The notes beneath the pieces were generated by a model. The model saw only the letters and a list, made by a program, of their open reading frames with translations. It made no database searches and was not told where the DNA came from. The translations under genes and the position numbers were made by a program. From positions 3,782,001-3,846,000 of the forward strand of contig MCGE01000001.1 in the NCBI GenBank assembly GCA_002105175.1: a DNA stretch of 64,000 nt, written 5' to 3'. Shown piece after piece: positions 23,701 through 35,022 of the stretch (positions are counted from its first letter, which is position 1; the number at the start of each line of letters is the position of its first letter). Source of the DNA: Absidia repens. Its lineage: Eukaryota; Mucoromycota; Mucoromycetes; Mucorales; Cunninghamellaceae.

Positions 23701-24129
23701 TGATTGCTGCTGTTGCGTTTGTTTTTGCTGAGGAATAGCAGATGTCATGGTGTTCGACTTGCTGATATTATTGTTCAAACTGCCAAACATATCCACTTCA
23801 AGATCTGAGGAGCTATCGTCGTCGTCGTCGCTGTGATCGTTGTTCGCAAAAGAAGATCCATTACCTGAAGTTGGTACAATTTCAAAATCCGAGTCTTCGT
23901 CTTCGTCTTTATCCTTTTTGTTGTATTTAGCTTTGTGGTATTCCCTTTTCTTCAATTTGGTGTTGGAAGGCGCCTTATCTTTTTTCGAGTCGTTTTGATC
24001 ACGGTCGTTTTTTCCTGACAGCTTTGTGGTCTTTTTGCCATTTCTATTGTTAGCACCAGCACTGGTGCTTTTGTTGCCCATACGGTGATCGGCCTTCTTG
24101 CTACCTTGAACGGGTTTCTTAATCGCCAT
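20754..24129 (-). CDS. DBP10: ATP-dependent RNA helicase DBP10 (DDX54 family)
   Basis: Nucleolar DEAD-box helicase for 60S ribosomal subunit assembly. Five exons on the minus strand (24129-23562, 23474-22843, 22765-21976, 21884-21537, 21442-20754) give 1008 residues; yeast Dbp10 is 995. After a charged N-terminus come all helicase motifs: Q motif GFKVPTPIQ, Walker A ARTGSGKT (about 227-234), [18 protein letters not shown] in [17 protein letters not shown], then [12 protein letters not shown] and [11 protein letters not shown] in the second RecA lobe. The C-terminal part carries the DBP10CT-type segment ([12 protein letters not shown]...), ending in a Lys/Arg/Gly-rich tail ([12 protein letters not shown]) as in the family. 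An acidic/serine stretch within the first 190 residues includes DSDFEIV, also typical. The 606-bp gap upstream to RPN13 contains its promoter. Confidence 0.96.
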
Positions 24130-24654
24130 CGAGATGAATGAAGAAGAAAAAAAGAGTGATCAATAAAAAAAAAAAAAAAAAAAAAAGCTGAAGGTGAGTA
24201 CTATTTTGTATTCCGACCATGTGGCTTACATTTTGCATGTGTAGTGGCGGGAGTTGAAAATCAGTCAGGAAGCGAAGAAGAAGGACAGTACAGTTAGCAT
24301 TGAACAAAGGTGATGAACTTGTCTCTCAAGTTTTCTTGAACCAATTTTGATGTCCCATATCCCATACTAGTTCATTAATCTAGAAAATAAATACACACAA
24401 CCCATAAGAAGCAAATATAAATTTTGCTCCTCTGAAGACTACCAATAATAGTAAAATTTGGTGCCTGAAAGAAATACCATGAGGTGATCACATACACCAA
24501 GTACTACATAACTAAATCAAAATACCAAGCAATCGCCCAACCGCAAAATAAATCACATACTAAGTTTCATATAATATTAAGAGACAATGACAATGATTGT
24601 AAAAATGTAGAATGTTTATTAATAAAGTATACAGTTTGTATAAAGACTAGTTTA

Positions 24655-24709
<55 letters not shown>

Positions 24710-24735
24710 TAACCTAAACTATTGCCAATATATAA
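24130..24735. other. DBP10 promoter and RPN13 3' flank, with 52-nt poly(A)
   Basis: Both flanking genes are on the minus strand. The stretch holds A/T homopolymers (24163-24186 and 24656-24707), a GC-richer segment near 24190-24300 that is likely DBP10 promoter or leader, and the RPN13 3' flank. No gene is seen. Confidence 0.5.
24656..24707. repeat. Poly(A) tract, 52 nt (poly(T) on minus strand)
   Basis: Uninterrupted A run directly visible about 30 bp past the RPN13 stop codon. In the transcript sense it is a T run, so it is not a templated poly(A) tail of that gene. Confidence 0.95.
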
Positions 24736-26310
24736 CTAATGTTCCATAGACTCTTCATGAGTGCTTTGTGCCTGTTGCTGCCCAGATTTAGCTTGTTCTT
24801 CTATGGCTTTCAAAAAGATATTGATATCTAAAAAATAAAATGGAAAAAGACAGTCAGTAGAGATGTTCAAATAATCATCACTCGCTCTTTCTTCTTCTTG
24901 TTAAGAACATACCTGCAGATGCGTCCAAACCAAGAGAGGAAAGAATAGAATCCAACGAGCCATCTTCAAGTGCCTTGTCAATCTTCTTCAAAGAGAGTTG
25001 GAAGTGTTCACTTTGGATCAAATGAGATACTTCATCATGGGAGTGGCGCGCTGTTGATTCCACATTAGGTACATTAGGAAATAGAGCCTGTCGCAGAGCA
25101 TCATTTTGTAATAGGGCATTCAAAGCATCGACGGACGCTACATCGTCAGAAAGAGTTACTACTTTTGTTGCTGTTGTATCTTCCGCGACCGTGGTATTAG
25201 CAAGAATTTCCTTCAACGAGTCCACCTGCGTTCCCGAGAGCCGTTTTTGTTCGCGAGGTTCATCATTTTCATCCACGTCCATTGAGTTTTCGATGGTATC
25301 ATCCCCGCCGGCGCGCGTAGAAGCTGTAGGTGCAGAGTTTCCTCTATTCATATATAAATATACAAAAATGGTTAAGGTTATAATATGAATGCATCAAGTA
25401 AATAAATGTCGATTCTTACCCAAAGCCACCAGCTGCTTGGAGAAATTGCATAAGATTTTCTTGAGACATGCCAATATCTAACCAAGAGATAAAGAATAAA
25501 GATCAATATCTAGCACATGTATGTTTGCAATGAAAACACCCCCTTTTCCTTCTTTTCCTTTACCTTGACCACTTTCACCGAGAATTTGCATTAAATCTTG
25601 GGAATCATTTGACAAGTCCATGCGACTGGAGGATCTACCTTCATCAATGGCGCCTTGCGGATCGTTGATCAGTCGATTGATTTTGGTAATACATTCTTCG
25701 TCCTTTTCATCATCCTTATTTTGCATCCAAAAGAAGAGCTTTTGATCTGAAGACTTGAATTTCAGGAGATAGACGCGTCCCGTTGTACACTCCTTCACAC
25801 GGATCATTTCAGCTTCGTCAGGAAAGATGATCAAATCCTGCCACATAAAATAAAAATCAGTTTTGTACTACCAATCGATTGTATTTTTTCTAATGATGAT
25901 ATGTGGGTGGAAATAATGACCAATACTTACTTCCTCAGGCTCGGCTGATTTGCGTTCTTTCCAATAAAAATGCATAAGTTGATCATCACTCTGTAAGTCA
26001 TACACAAAAACATATGAGCGTTAGACAAATAAAACAATAGTCAATATATATATATATGTTACCTGATCCATGTATATTACGCTAAATCGTTGAAAACAAT
26101 AAAAGACCAAGTGTTAGTAGCAGATGTTTTTTGAGGCACAGTTGATCTTTTCCTTTGCGGAGGGGGGGGGGTGGAAAAGTCGGGGGAGGGCGATAGAATG
26201 AATTACCCTTTTCGTAAATCAGGCTTGATTGTGTTGTTTTCGCGAATACACTTTCCAGCGTTACATTCAACAAGGTGAGTAGGGTATTGGGTAGTGGGGA
26301 AAAAGCTCAT
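24736..26310 (-). CDS. RPN13: 26S proteasome ubiquitin receptor Rpn13 (ADRM1)
   Basis: Regulatory-particle subunit that binds ubiquitin chains and, in animals, the deubiquitinase UCH37. Seven exons (26310-26207, 26081-26063, 25990-25931, 25837-25564, 25477-25420, 25343-24913, 24827-24736) give 345 residues. Exon 2 is only 19 nt, encoding the VIYMDQ junction. The N-terminal Pru domain is clear: HLVECNAGKCIRENNTIKPD, then SDDQLMHFYWKERKS and DLIIFPDEAEMIRVKECTTG, ending with the FFWMQNKDDEKDEECITKIN helix. A linker with GGFGGNSAPTAST follows, then a C-terminal helical (DEUBAD-like) domain, including DALNALLQNDALRQALFPNV and HSHDEVSHLIQSEHFQLSLK. The presence of that second domain implies it can recruit a UCH37-type enzyme, unlike budding-yeast Rpn13, which lacks it. 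The start was placed at MSFFPTTQ, the ATG nearest the Pru domain. Promoter is shared with the divergent arrestin gene. Confidence 0.93.
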
Positions 26311-26749
26311 GCTAATATGCGTGAATAAAGAGGGAGAGTGATGGTAGAAAGAAAAGAAAAAAATGACGCGGCGCTGCCCAGTCAAAAAAAAAAAAAAAGT
26401 TGGCATGTCGGGGGTTTAAACACAGAAATTGGTGGCATATATGGACTCCATGCTATAAAGACACAGTACCCGATGGGCGTTAAGAAAAGACGTACCGGAT
26501 AATCTCGCCCATTTTCCCCAATTTATCACTCGCTAGAAGTAATTAATTATCTTGTAGTATGCATACCCTTCCAATGTTATGATAATCCAGAATGTTAACT
26601 ATATTTATGCGTCCCAATTCAAAATGGAAACAACTCGTCTAAAAGCGGTATTTCAATTTCAGTTTTAAAACCTGCACATGAATCTTCAACTTCTCTGACC
26701 TCTCTCTCACCTGTTCTTAATCGTTTTTTTTTTCTCCTACAACTGATCG
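26311..26749. promoter_or_regulatory. Divergent promoter of RPN13 and the alpha-arrestin gene
   Basis: 439 bp between two divergently transcribed start codons. It contains an A run near 26384-26398, a GC-rich stretch GACGCGGCGCTGCCCAG about 50 bp from the RPN13 start, and a CT-rich leader before 26750. Proteasome genes in fungi are often controlled by short promoter boxes such as PACE (GGTGGCAAA); a similar GGTGGCATA is visible at 26431-26439, an imperfect match, so its function is uncertain. Confidence 0.45.
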
Positions 26750-28811
26750 ATGGATACTTTGAGTAGTTTGAATCCAGTTAGAACAAGAAGCCGGGCCAGA
26801 TCTGCTACAACTACACTTCCTACTCCGTTACTACCCGAACATACAAATTATCGGCACTCTCAACCTGATCCCCATTGGCGACGATCTCAACCTGAGTTAT
26901 CTACTAGTGCTCCGACATCCTACCTTAATCCCCCTTCAATCACTGGCTCTTCTAATTCTGGTGACTCCACAAGGAACAATATTATCACGGACGGCTCGTC
27001 TAATACCAGTAGCAGTTGCAGTAGTGGTAGTAGCATCAGTGTGGTCTTTGAAGGGGGTAGTCATGTCGTTATACGACCAAATCGCATCATACGAGGTAAG
27101 TGAAGAAAAAAAAAAGTTAAGGTTTTGACTTCAACGCTACCTTGAGAGCACTGACTTCTTTTGCTTCTGTTTTTTGTAGGAACATTCTATCTTGACCTTG
27201 CTGAAAAAACTCAGGTGACACGAATCCGAATAAAAGTAAGGGAGTTCGATAGTGAAGCGAGAAAAAGTATTATTCCATTAGAACCATTGTACTAACGTAT
27301 AGATGTTTGTAGTTTCGGGCAGAAGAATATGCAACTGTCAAAGTAGATGAAGCAGGTGCAGATGGGAAAAGTGATTGGATATACCAGGCGACCACTACCT
27401 TCTTTGAATCGGACTATAAATTGTTTGGAAATGAAGCATTGTGTAAGTCCTGCCCAGAATTGCGGGGAAAGGGAAGGGTTTACGACTATGTACTAAAATC
27501 GTCTCTTTTCTTTATTTTTTAGCCTACTCACAAAGTGCTTGGGAAGAGATGGATATCGGTCATTATGAATTCCCTTTTGCTTTGAAGGTATGATTTTTTA
27601 AAAAAAGGAGGGGTGGGTGGATAATGGGACAATGTGCATGATCATCAAGTGATTAAAATTAGAATGTCAATTTTTACTCAACTTTCTTCTTTTTCTAAAT
27701 TAGTTCCCTAATGTGAACTACCCTCCTTCAATAGAGGAACCTCCTGGATTTGGTATTCGTTATATATGGACTGGACAGATAGACGGACCTGGATTACAAT
27801 CTGGATTACGAAGTAGAGATTACATTACCCCTTATAGACCCATCATTGTATCTACTGAAGGTAATTTAAATTTTTATGAAAAGAAAAAGAAAAGTCAAAT
27901 TGACCTGTGATGTTTTTATAGAAAAGGAATGGACCTATCGGACGACATTGACACGGGACAAGAAACAAGCTTTAGCAGAAGTACGGGGAAAACTCTTCAA
28001 ACAATGTTATTGCCCAGGTAACACGGAAAAAAAAAATCAAGTTTGATCGATTGATGGTATAATCAAACCTTACTAAACCTTACTTCTCCTAGACGAACCT
28101 TTTTCAATGCAATTAAGCATGACGACCTTACATTCGGACTGCAAAATTGGGAACATCAGCTTCAAATTCAGAAAACATCATGAAGGCAAAATGATATTAC
28201 AACAAGGCACAGCATTCCGTGAAAACGTACACACCGTTTTACAGGGCAAAATTCCTTTGACCGATGACAGCACCAACACCAACCTATCTGAACTGATCTC
28301 CTTCAACATACCTACCAAACTTGTATCCCCGTCTTTTTCAACAAGACATACTCGAATTTATTATGACCTTCAGTTCCAAGTCCAGCTTTTACATGGTCAG
28401 TTGTTCAAGGTTAACCACACAGCTGAATTTGCAATTCCTTTGTCCATCGCCAATTTACCTCACGAACAACTGTTACGGGTTCCCGACCTCACATCGACTC
28501 AATTTTATCAAGACTCGAAAGAATGCCCGAACTTTTTTGACCCTGATTTGGACGAACCTCCTGAGCCCCGAGGGTTGCCTAGTGAACTTATTGGCCCATT
28601 GACCTCTGCATTAGTTACGCCTCCTCAACATGGTGAAGAACAACCTCCGAGTTACTTTAGTTTATCGACCCTACCACCCCAGCTTGAAATCCGGAAGGAA
28701 AGAAAAGAGCGCACCGTGTATACATCTGCACCAGCAAGAGGTGCTTATTACTTGACAGAACTTGCTGAAGCTATTATCGTACATGGGCTCTATGATGAAT
28801 ATAGCTGGTGA
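26750..28811 (+). CDS. Alpha-arrestin (arrestin domain protein with PPxY motif)
   Basis: Adaptor that recruits a Nedd4/Rsp5-type ubiquitin ligase to plasma-membrane transporters for endocytosis. Seven exons (26750-27095, 27180-27235, 27313-27442, 27523-27587, 27704-27860, 27922-28017, 28093-28811), 522 residues. After a disordered Ser/Thr-rich N-terminus of about 115 residues the arrestin-N fold begins (GTFYLDLAEKTQVTRIRIKF, ...HYEFPFALKFPNVNYPPSIE, then GIRYIWTGQIDG). The arrestin-C half starts around WTYRTTLTRDKKQALAEVRG and contains NISFKFRKHHEG and a beta strand-rich stretch. EEQPPSYFSL gives a PPSY motif at residues 468-471, the WW-domain docking site of such adaptors. Only one PPxY is seen. 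The cargo is unknown. The TT/GA-rich gap upstream is shared with RPN13. Confidence 0.85.
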
Positions 28812-29208
28812 TTTGCACTGTATATCGCATGGCAACAGAACCTGGTACCTTAGTATTAGATTGATTACTTATTACCCCATTTATTATTTATTATTATTTA
28901 TTATTCTTATTATTATATACAATTACTTATTCTCATTATTATTTATGATTTATTATTACTATTTTATTTTTTCACTCTTTTACTCTATTTATATATTTAT
29001 TATTATATCTGTGCGATTTTAATAAACTTGACTTTGTGGAGCGCATGAATCATTTTGTGTCAGTGTTGTGTGGCTTGTCGAGCTTTTTTTTTTTTTTTAA
29101 TTCTCAGATTTGGTATCTTTATTTTTTTTCCCTTTTTTTTCCCTTTTTTTTTTACAACCCTTCCTTTTTCCTTTCTTTTCTTTTTTTTATCTTTTCTACG
29201 TTTACACA
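28812..29208. other. Arrestin 3' flank and ArgRS promoter
   Basis: AT-rich TTATTA repeats after the arrestin stop, AATAAAC at 29020-29026 as likely end signal, then a T-rich and CT-rich tract up to the ArgRS start codon at 29209. No gene. Confidence 0.5.
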
Positions 29209-31491
29209 ATGGAATTGACTTTATCCAACCCCAGCATCCCTTTGAATGTACTCACCACTGTCGTACTCGGCCAACTTCAGTCCAAAGTGCAACTCGTGAA
29301 TGGACCTACTACCAGTTTGAAAGTGGACGACAGCACCAAACTCACCGGTGACGTTAATGTTACTCGCTACCTTATCCGTTCCAACAACCTTTTGAATGAA
29401 CAACAATCCGTCAATCAACGTGAAGCGTCTCTAGTGGATGCTTTGTTATTAAAGGATGCTTCTATTGCCGCCGACTTGGTCAAGCAACGCCAACACTCAT
29501 TCCTTGTATCTGATAATGCCAGCTTGGTGGATTATCTTGCCTGGTCCGTATTGTCCGGTACTCTACAGGAACAAGAATATGTCGCAGCTGTGCAAGCGAC
29601 TCAAGTGATTCAAGATACGATTGCTTTGCAACAAAAGGCTATCTCCGATGCTGCCAACGCCGCCAACGCCACTCCTGCTGTTTCCATTCCTGGCTGCGAT
29701 CCTACCACCAACCCCCTCGATATCTTCAGAATCCGTATCGCCACTCAATTATCCAGCGTGACCAATATCGATCCTGCCACCATTTACCGTGCCATTGATA
29801 TCCCTCGCCAATTGGACCATGGTGATTTTGCTCTTGCTTTACCTCGTCTTCGCGTCAAGGGCAACCCCGCTCAACTTGCCAAGGAATGGGCCGCCGCCTT
29901 TGTCCCTGTCGATGATTACATTCTTGAAGCCACCCCCATTGGTCCCTTCTTAAACTATCGTATCAATACCCGCCTCTTGATCAAACACACCCTTGAATTG
30001 GCCAGCGCTCGTGTGGAAGCCTTTGGTGCCAACGCTTCCGGTGCTGGCAAGAAAGCTATCGTGGAATTCTCCTCGCCCAATATCGCCAAACCATTCCATG
30101 CTGGTCATTTGCGATCAACGATTATTGGCTCCTTTATTCGAAATGTTTACGCTGCTAATGGTTGGGATGTCATTGCTATGAATTACCTTGGTGATTGGGG
30201 CAAACAATATGGTAAGGGATTTGGGTCTTTGTTCAATGATTAGGAATGAAAGTTTCTAATTTTTTTTTATTTGTTTATTTTATGGTTTTAATTAGGACTT
30301 TTGGCCATTGGTTACTCTCGTCATGGATGTGAACAAAAGTTGTTAGAAGATCCTATCAAGCACTTGTATGACGTCTATGTACAAATCAATCGCGATGCTG
30401 AAGATGAACCCACTATTCATGATGAAGCCCGTGCCTATTTCAAGAAAATGGAAGATGGTGATGAATCTGCTTTGGCTTTATGGCGTCGTTTCCGTGATTT
30501 GTCTATTGTCAAGTACCAAGAAGTGTATGGCCGTTTGAATATTGAATTTGATGTGTACTCTGGTGAATCTCAAGTGGGCAAGGGTATGGAAGAAGCAATG
30601 GCCATGCTCGAATCCACTGGCTTGTTGCAAGAATCTCAAGGTGCCAAGGTGATTGATTTGGAAAAATACAAGTTGGGTGTCTCTGTGGTACAAAAGAGTG
30701 ATGGCACTACCCTTTACATCACACGTGATATTGGTGCTGCTAAGGAACGTTATGAACGATACAAGTTTGACAAGATGATTTACGTGGTGGCTGCTCAACA
30801 AGATCTCCATCTTAAGCAATTATTCAAGACTTTGGAATTGATGGGCTTTGACTGGGCCGATAGAGTGGAACACGTCAACTTTGGTATGGTGCAAGGCATG
30901 TCTACTCGTAAGGGTACTGTTGTATTCTTGGAAGATATCCTGGATGAAGCTCAAGAAGTGATGCACGACCAAATGCGCAAGAACGAAGCCAAGTATGCTG
31001 AAATCCCTGAACCTCTCCGTGTCGCTGACGAAATCGGTATCTCTGGTGTCAAGATTCAAGACAATGCTGCTCGCCGAGTCAAGAACTATGCTTTTGATCG
31101 TAACCGTATGTTTAGTTTCGAAGGTGACACTGGTCCTTACATCCAATATGCTCATGCCCGTTTATGCTCCATTGAACGCAAGAGTGGTTTGAAGGTGAAC
31201 CTTGATGCCGATACCAACTTGCTGACTGAAGAAGGTGCATTGAACATTATGCGTACTGTGGCCCAATACCCTGATTTGGTCAAGAGTTTGATGAATGCAT
31301 ACGAACCTTGCAATGTGGTCACTTATGCCTTGAACTTGTCTCATGATATCTCTGCGGTCTTTGATACTTTATGGGTCCGTGGTACTGAACCTGCCGTCGC
31401 CGATGCTCGTCTTCTTATGTACTGGTGTGCCCGGGTTACTCTTGGCAACGCTATGCGTTTGTTGGGTTTGCGTCCTTTGGAACGTATGTAA
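29209..31491 (+). CDS. RRS1: Arginyl-tRNA synthetase, eukaryotic cytosolic type
   Basis: Class I synthetase charging tRNA-Arg. Two exons, 29209-30211 and 30296-31491, 732 residues. The N-terminal 150 residues form an additional domain, followed by the ArgRS core: DHGDFALALPRLRVKG, then the signature SSPNIAKPFHAGHLRST (HIGH-type motif HAGH at 297-300) and NYLGDWGKQYG. The second half carries VSVVQKSDGTTLYITRD, GMSTRKGTVVFLED (residues 535-548; ArgRS replaces KMSKS by a degenerate form) and the all-helical anticodon domain starting at GPYIQYAHARLCSI and ending at ARVTLGNAMRLLGLRPLERM, which is the normal C-terminus. No obvious mitochondrial leader, so the product is probably cytosolic; dual targeting cannot be excluded. 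The promoter contains T runs and CT tracts. Codon bias is strong (second to TEF1). Confidence 0.95.
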
Positions 31492-32014
31492 AATATCATC
31501 CACTCATACAACATTACCTTTGACATCATCATCATCATCAACAACAACAACAACTACGACGACAACATCAATTATTACTACTACTACAGCAACAACAACA
31601 ACAACAATAAAGGCAATATCAACAAGTGGATTAGGAACGATATAGAATTAGTACCAAAGTAATGCACATACATATTTTACTTATTCACCTTCATCCTCAC
31701 TGTCATTATGCTTTATTATCATTTTTATATATTTATTTCCATCATTTGATTTTATATTAGCTTGGTTTAGTTTTACTATAGTATTCGTTTTTATCTTCAT
31801 TATCCTTGCCTTTATTGTATTTGGTTTTTTATTTTTATTTTTATATATATACTTCACTTTGTCAATTAGTTTTACAATAAAATATTGTCTTTTTCCCTTT
31901 CTCCAACATGATATGTTTTTAAATTTGAAAATTGAAATGGGTAGGGGATGGAAGTCATTAAAATGAGAATCTTTATTTTTTAAATGTAGACATCATTTTG
32001 AAAATTCACGGGGA
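31492..32014. other. Intergenic between convergent ArgRS and RhoGAP genes
   Basis: 3' flanks: CAACAACAA and CATCATCAT trinucleotide runs just after the ArgRS stop, AATAAAATATTG near 31878 as probable ArgRS end signal, then AT-rich DNA to the RhoGAP stop on the opposite strand. No gene. Confidence 0.55.
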
Positions 32015-32437
32015 TTAAGGGGTTGATGGAGGTGATGTATCAAATATTTCAGTGATATGATGAAGAATAAAATCAATCACATGTATTTTTTGATTCATTT
32101 CTGTGATATCATGCATCTCGTCAATGTTTCGGATTAGCGTAGGGCCAAATACCATGGCTAAATTCTTGGTGACCATAAGATTATTCTGACTGTGTTGTTG
32201 AACTCTATATATATATATATATATATATATAAAGAGGGTCAAATGAATAGATACACTTTTGCGTAGAATGACGTGATGAGTTTTACCTGTCCAAGTGCTT
32301 CATCAAATAAGTGATTGTGATGTAATTTTCTTTTGGCATGGATTTGATGACTTGTCCAACCTTTTTTATGCGATCTCCAACATCAGAGTAATCTAATAAA
32401 AAATGGAAAGAATCAAGTTTAATAAGCTCTCAACATG

Positions 32438-32476
<39 letters not shown>

Positions 32477-34249
32477 GGAACTTACCTAGAGATTGCATTA
32501 GATCGTCATAGTATTCATAGGGGAACAAGGGATTCGGCAGTTCTCTGAAATAATGTTTTAGCACACTAGTAATTGCACAAATATCCCAAGAAGATGCATC
32601 AAGCAGATCCGGATACTGTTTCTTGTCAAAACATTGTTGGATTAACCTCATTTGACTGGCACCGCCTGATTTCCTATAAATGCCTTCAAAATCAAGACCT
32701 GATTTTTTTTTTTTTTTTTTTTGGGGGGGGGAAATGTTGCGGGTGGGGTGATTTTTGAATAAACAAAAAAATGAAATCAAAATATTCTTCAGTATTCATT
32801 TGACGTTACGTTGTATCTGTCATACCTCTATAATCAATGGCCTCAACACAGAGTTGAACAACAAAAGGTACTGTTCGTTTTTCTTCTCTAGCTTGCGCCA
32901 CTAGATCTCGTCCAAAACATGACGTTTCTATCATGAAGAAATAAATACTGGATTGATTAGTCCTCCCCCGTCCAAGTCGATCATCGTTAGCTTAACTCTC
33001 TCTTTTATTTATTTATTCAACTTACGCTGATATGGTTTGATTGGAATGGACGGCAACTTTGTTTGAGAAGTAGGAGCATTTTTGCATTGATCGGTCATCA
33101 AAGGAGCACATTTGGCATGACACACCATAGAGCAGGCTTTACCGGGCGGAGAATAAACTTTTAGCTATTATGCGGTTTTTTTTTCTTTCACCCTTGCCCT
33201 TTTTTTTCACTCCTAGTTTTTATTTTTTTATTTTTCACTCTCTCCCTCTTTCTATTTTTGGGTTACCTTGACATTTCCATTCATTTGATCGCCACATCTT
33301 CTCCTGACACAATTCACACCTTATGGGGCGCAAGAACTTGGTTTCAACAAACTGATGGTGGCTAATGGATCTAATATCTTCCGGAGATTCTCCACTATTG
33401 AATGCCTGTTGTTGTTGCTGCTGCTGCTGCTGGAGCTGCTGCTTCTGGGGCTGTTGTTTATTTTTCCCTTGTTCTCCTAGTATCCAATTTTCCTTGTTGT
33501 CATATTGCTCATGGGATATTCGAGATTGGGACTCCTTTTTTAAAGGTAAAGCGATGGCAGGTTTGATATTGGTGGTTTGTGATGGCTGCTGCTCCTGGCT
33601 AATATCATTTGACTTTTTTTTTTGGAGGACCTTGGGTTGCATATTGGCGAATACGTTTTTGTGACGACCGAATGGAAATATTTTTGTATCTGACATGGTA
33701 GAGGTTGGATCCTGCTCCTGCTGCTTCTGGTTTTTGGTATGCTTTTGTTGCTTCTTGGACTGCTTTTTGGTGGAAGAGGATGCTGATGAACAAGTAGATG
33801 AAGAAGTTGATTGGTTGGGAAGTACAGTATGGTCAGGCACAGGTGGTGGAAGATGGGAACTATAAGATGACGACGTGGAGGTAGATGTGGAGACGGAAGG
33901 AGAGACGATAGGAACGGTATCGGATGAAGTGGAAGGGCGTAGAAATTGTGTGCTTGCTATCAGTGCCTTTGTCTCTAATTCACGATGGGCTATATGTCGG
34001 GATAGATCATTATTCATTGTGTTTAATTCAGCGTTTTTTGTATTTAATAGGACCATTTCTTCAAGGATGCCATCCCTGATATCGTTTAGTTGCTCTATGG
34101 TATGTTTGGCATTGTGTATCTCTTTTTGCATGGACTGCAGCTGGGCGTTAAGCGCTCGGTCCAAAGCTGGTTTGGGATTGTAGGTGGCACTAGTATATTT
34201 AGTAGGTATGAAAATATGCATGCGAACTCATTAGTCATAGTTTTTTTAA

Positions 34250-34286
<37 letters not shown>

Positions 34287-35022
34287 CTCCTCTTACCCCT
34301 CATGTGGTCGTGACAATAGTTGGATTTCTTTGACAAGTTGGTCTCGTTGTTTGCTTAGATCTTCACATGTCCTTTGTAATTCGTATTTGTTACCATTGAA
34401 CATGCTCTCCGTTAGTCCCAATTGTGCCTTTAATTCTTCCACCACTACTTTAGTTTGATCTTGACTGTTGCGTGCTAGTAGCTATAGATATAAAAATAAA
34501 AATAAAAAGATCCAATTTTTATACATTAAAATCTTATGGTGTTGATGATGATTGTTTGCGTGTTTGTATGTGTGTGTATGCATAGATGTGTAAAACTTGA
34601 TCAAATCGGTAAGATTGATGAATATGCTTGTCAATGTATGACGGAGTGATTGTGTCTTGGGAATGATAGTTGTTTTTTAGGGGGGACTGATTAATGGGTT
34701 TTGTTACTTTTAATATCTACCTTATAATTTTCCAAACATGATTCCATTTCCTTTAGTTTTATCATTGTATCATTAAGATGTTTTTTAATTCATCCTTTGA
34801 CATACTCTCAATGTCATCGCCTATTGAAGATGGCGAGCCTGGTAAGTTGAGTTGCCGATCTGGAAAGGCTATAGAAGGACTTGTATGACTATTGGTGACA
34901 AGTGGTGATAGTTGATGGTGTGGCTCTACTGAATTATCCGCGTCGGTGTAGGAAACAAATGAGCATTTAGAGGATGAAGAGGATGACGGTGATGGCGACG
35001 GTGATATTGAAATTGTTGCCAT
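32015..35022 (-). CDS. C1-domain Rho GTPase-activating protein, with a one-base frameshift
   Basis: Switches off Rho-family GTPases in polarised growth. Minus-strand exons: 35022-34721, 34481-34297, 34189-33267, 33136-33026, 32927-32826, 32698-32486, 32392-32287, 32204-32015. Order of parts: Ser-rich N-terminus, a coiled coil over the first exons (e.g. KLKEMESCLENYK and LVKEIQLLSRPHE), a Gln/Ser-rich linker, a zinc-binding C1 domain with its His/Cys ligands (HQFVETKFLRPIRCELC ... KCQACSMVCHAKC), and a RhoGAP domain from about residue 508 with the arginine finger in GIYRKSGG (about 550) and MPKENYITITYLMKHLDR. The eight exons add up to 2132 nt, one short of a multiple of three: the run of six A (plus 34791-34796, T run) must be seven to join the Ser-rich start to the coiled coil. 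This may be an assembly error, an allele with a broken start, or a start at a downstream ATG (about 34779). Either way the catalytic parts are intact. Confidence 0.85.
32440..32475. repeat. Poly(T) tract in RhoGAP intron
   Basis: About 36 T in a row on the plus strand (A on the coding strand) within the intron between exons 6 and 7 of the RhoGAP gene. A second run of about 35 T sits in the second intron at 34252-34286. Confidence 0.95.

Noticed and set aside
29563..29748. Gly/Val-rich antisense frames within ArgRS (and similar ones at 30478-31553)
   Set aside because: Antisense shadows of a strongly codon-biased gene whose sense strand has all class I ArgRS motifs.
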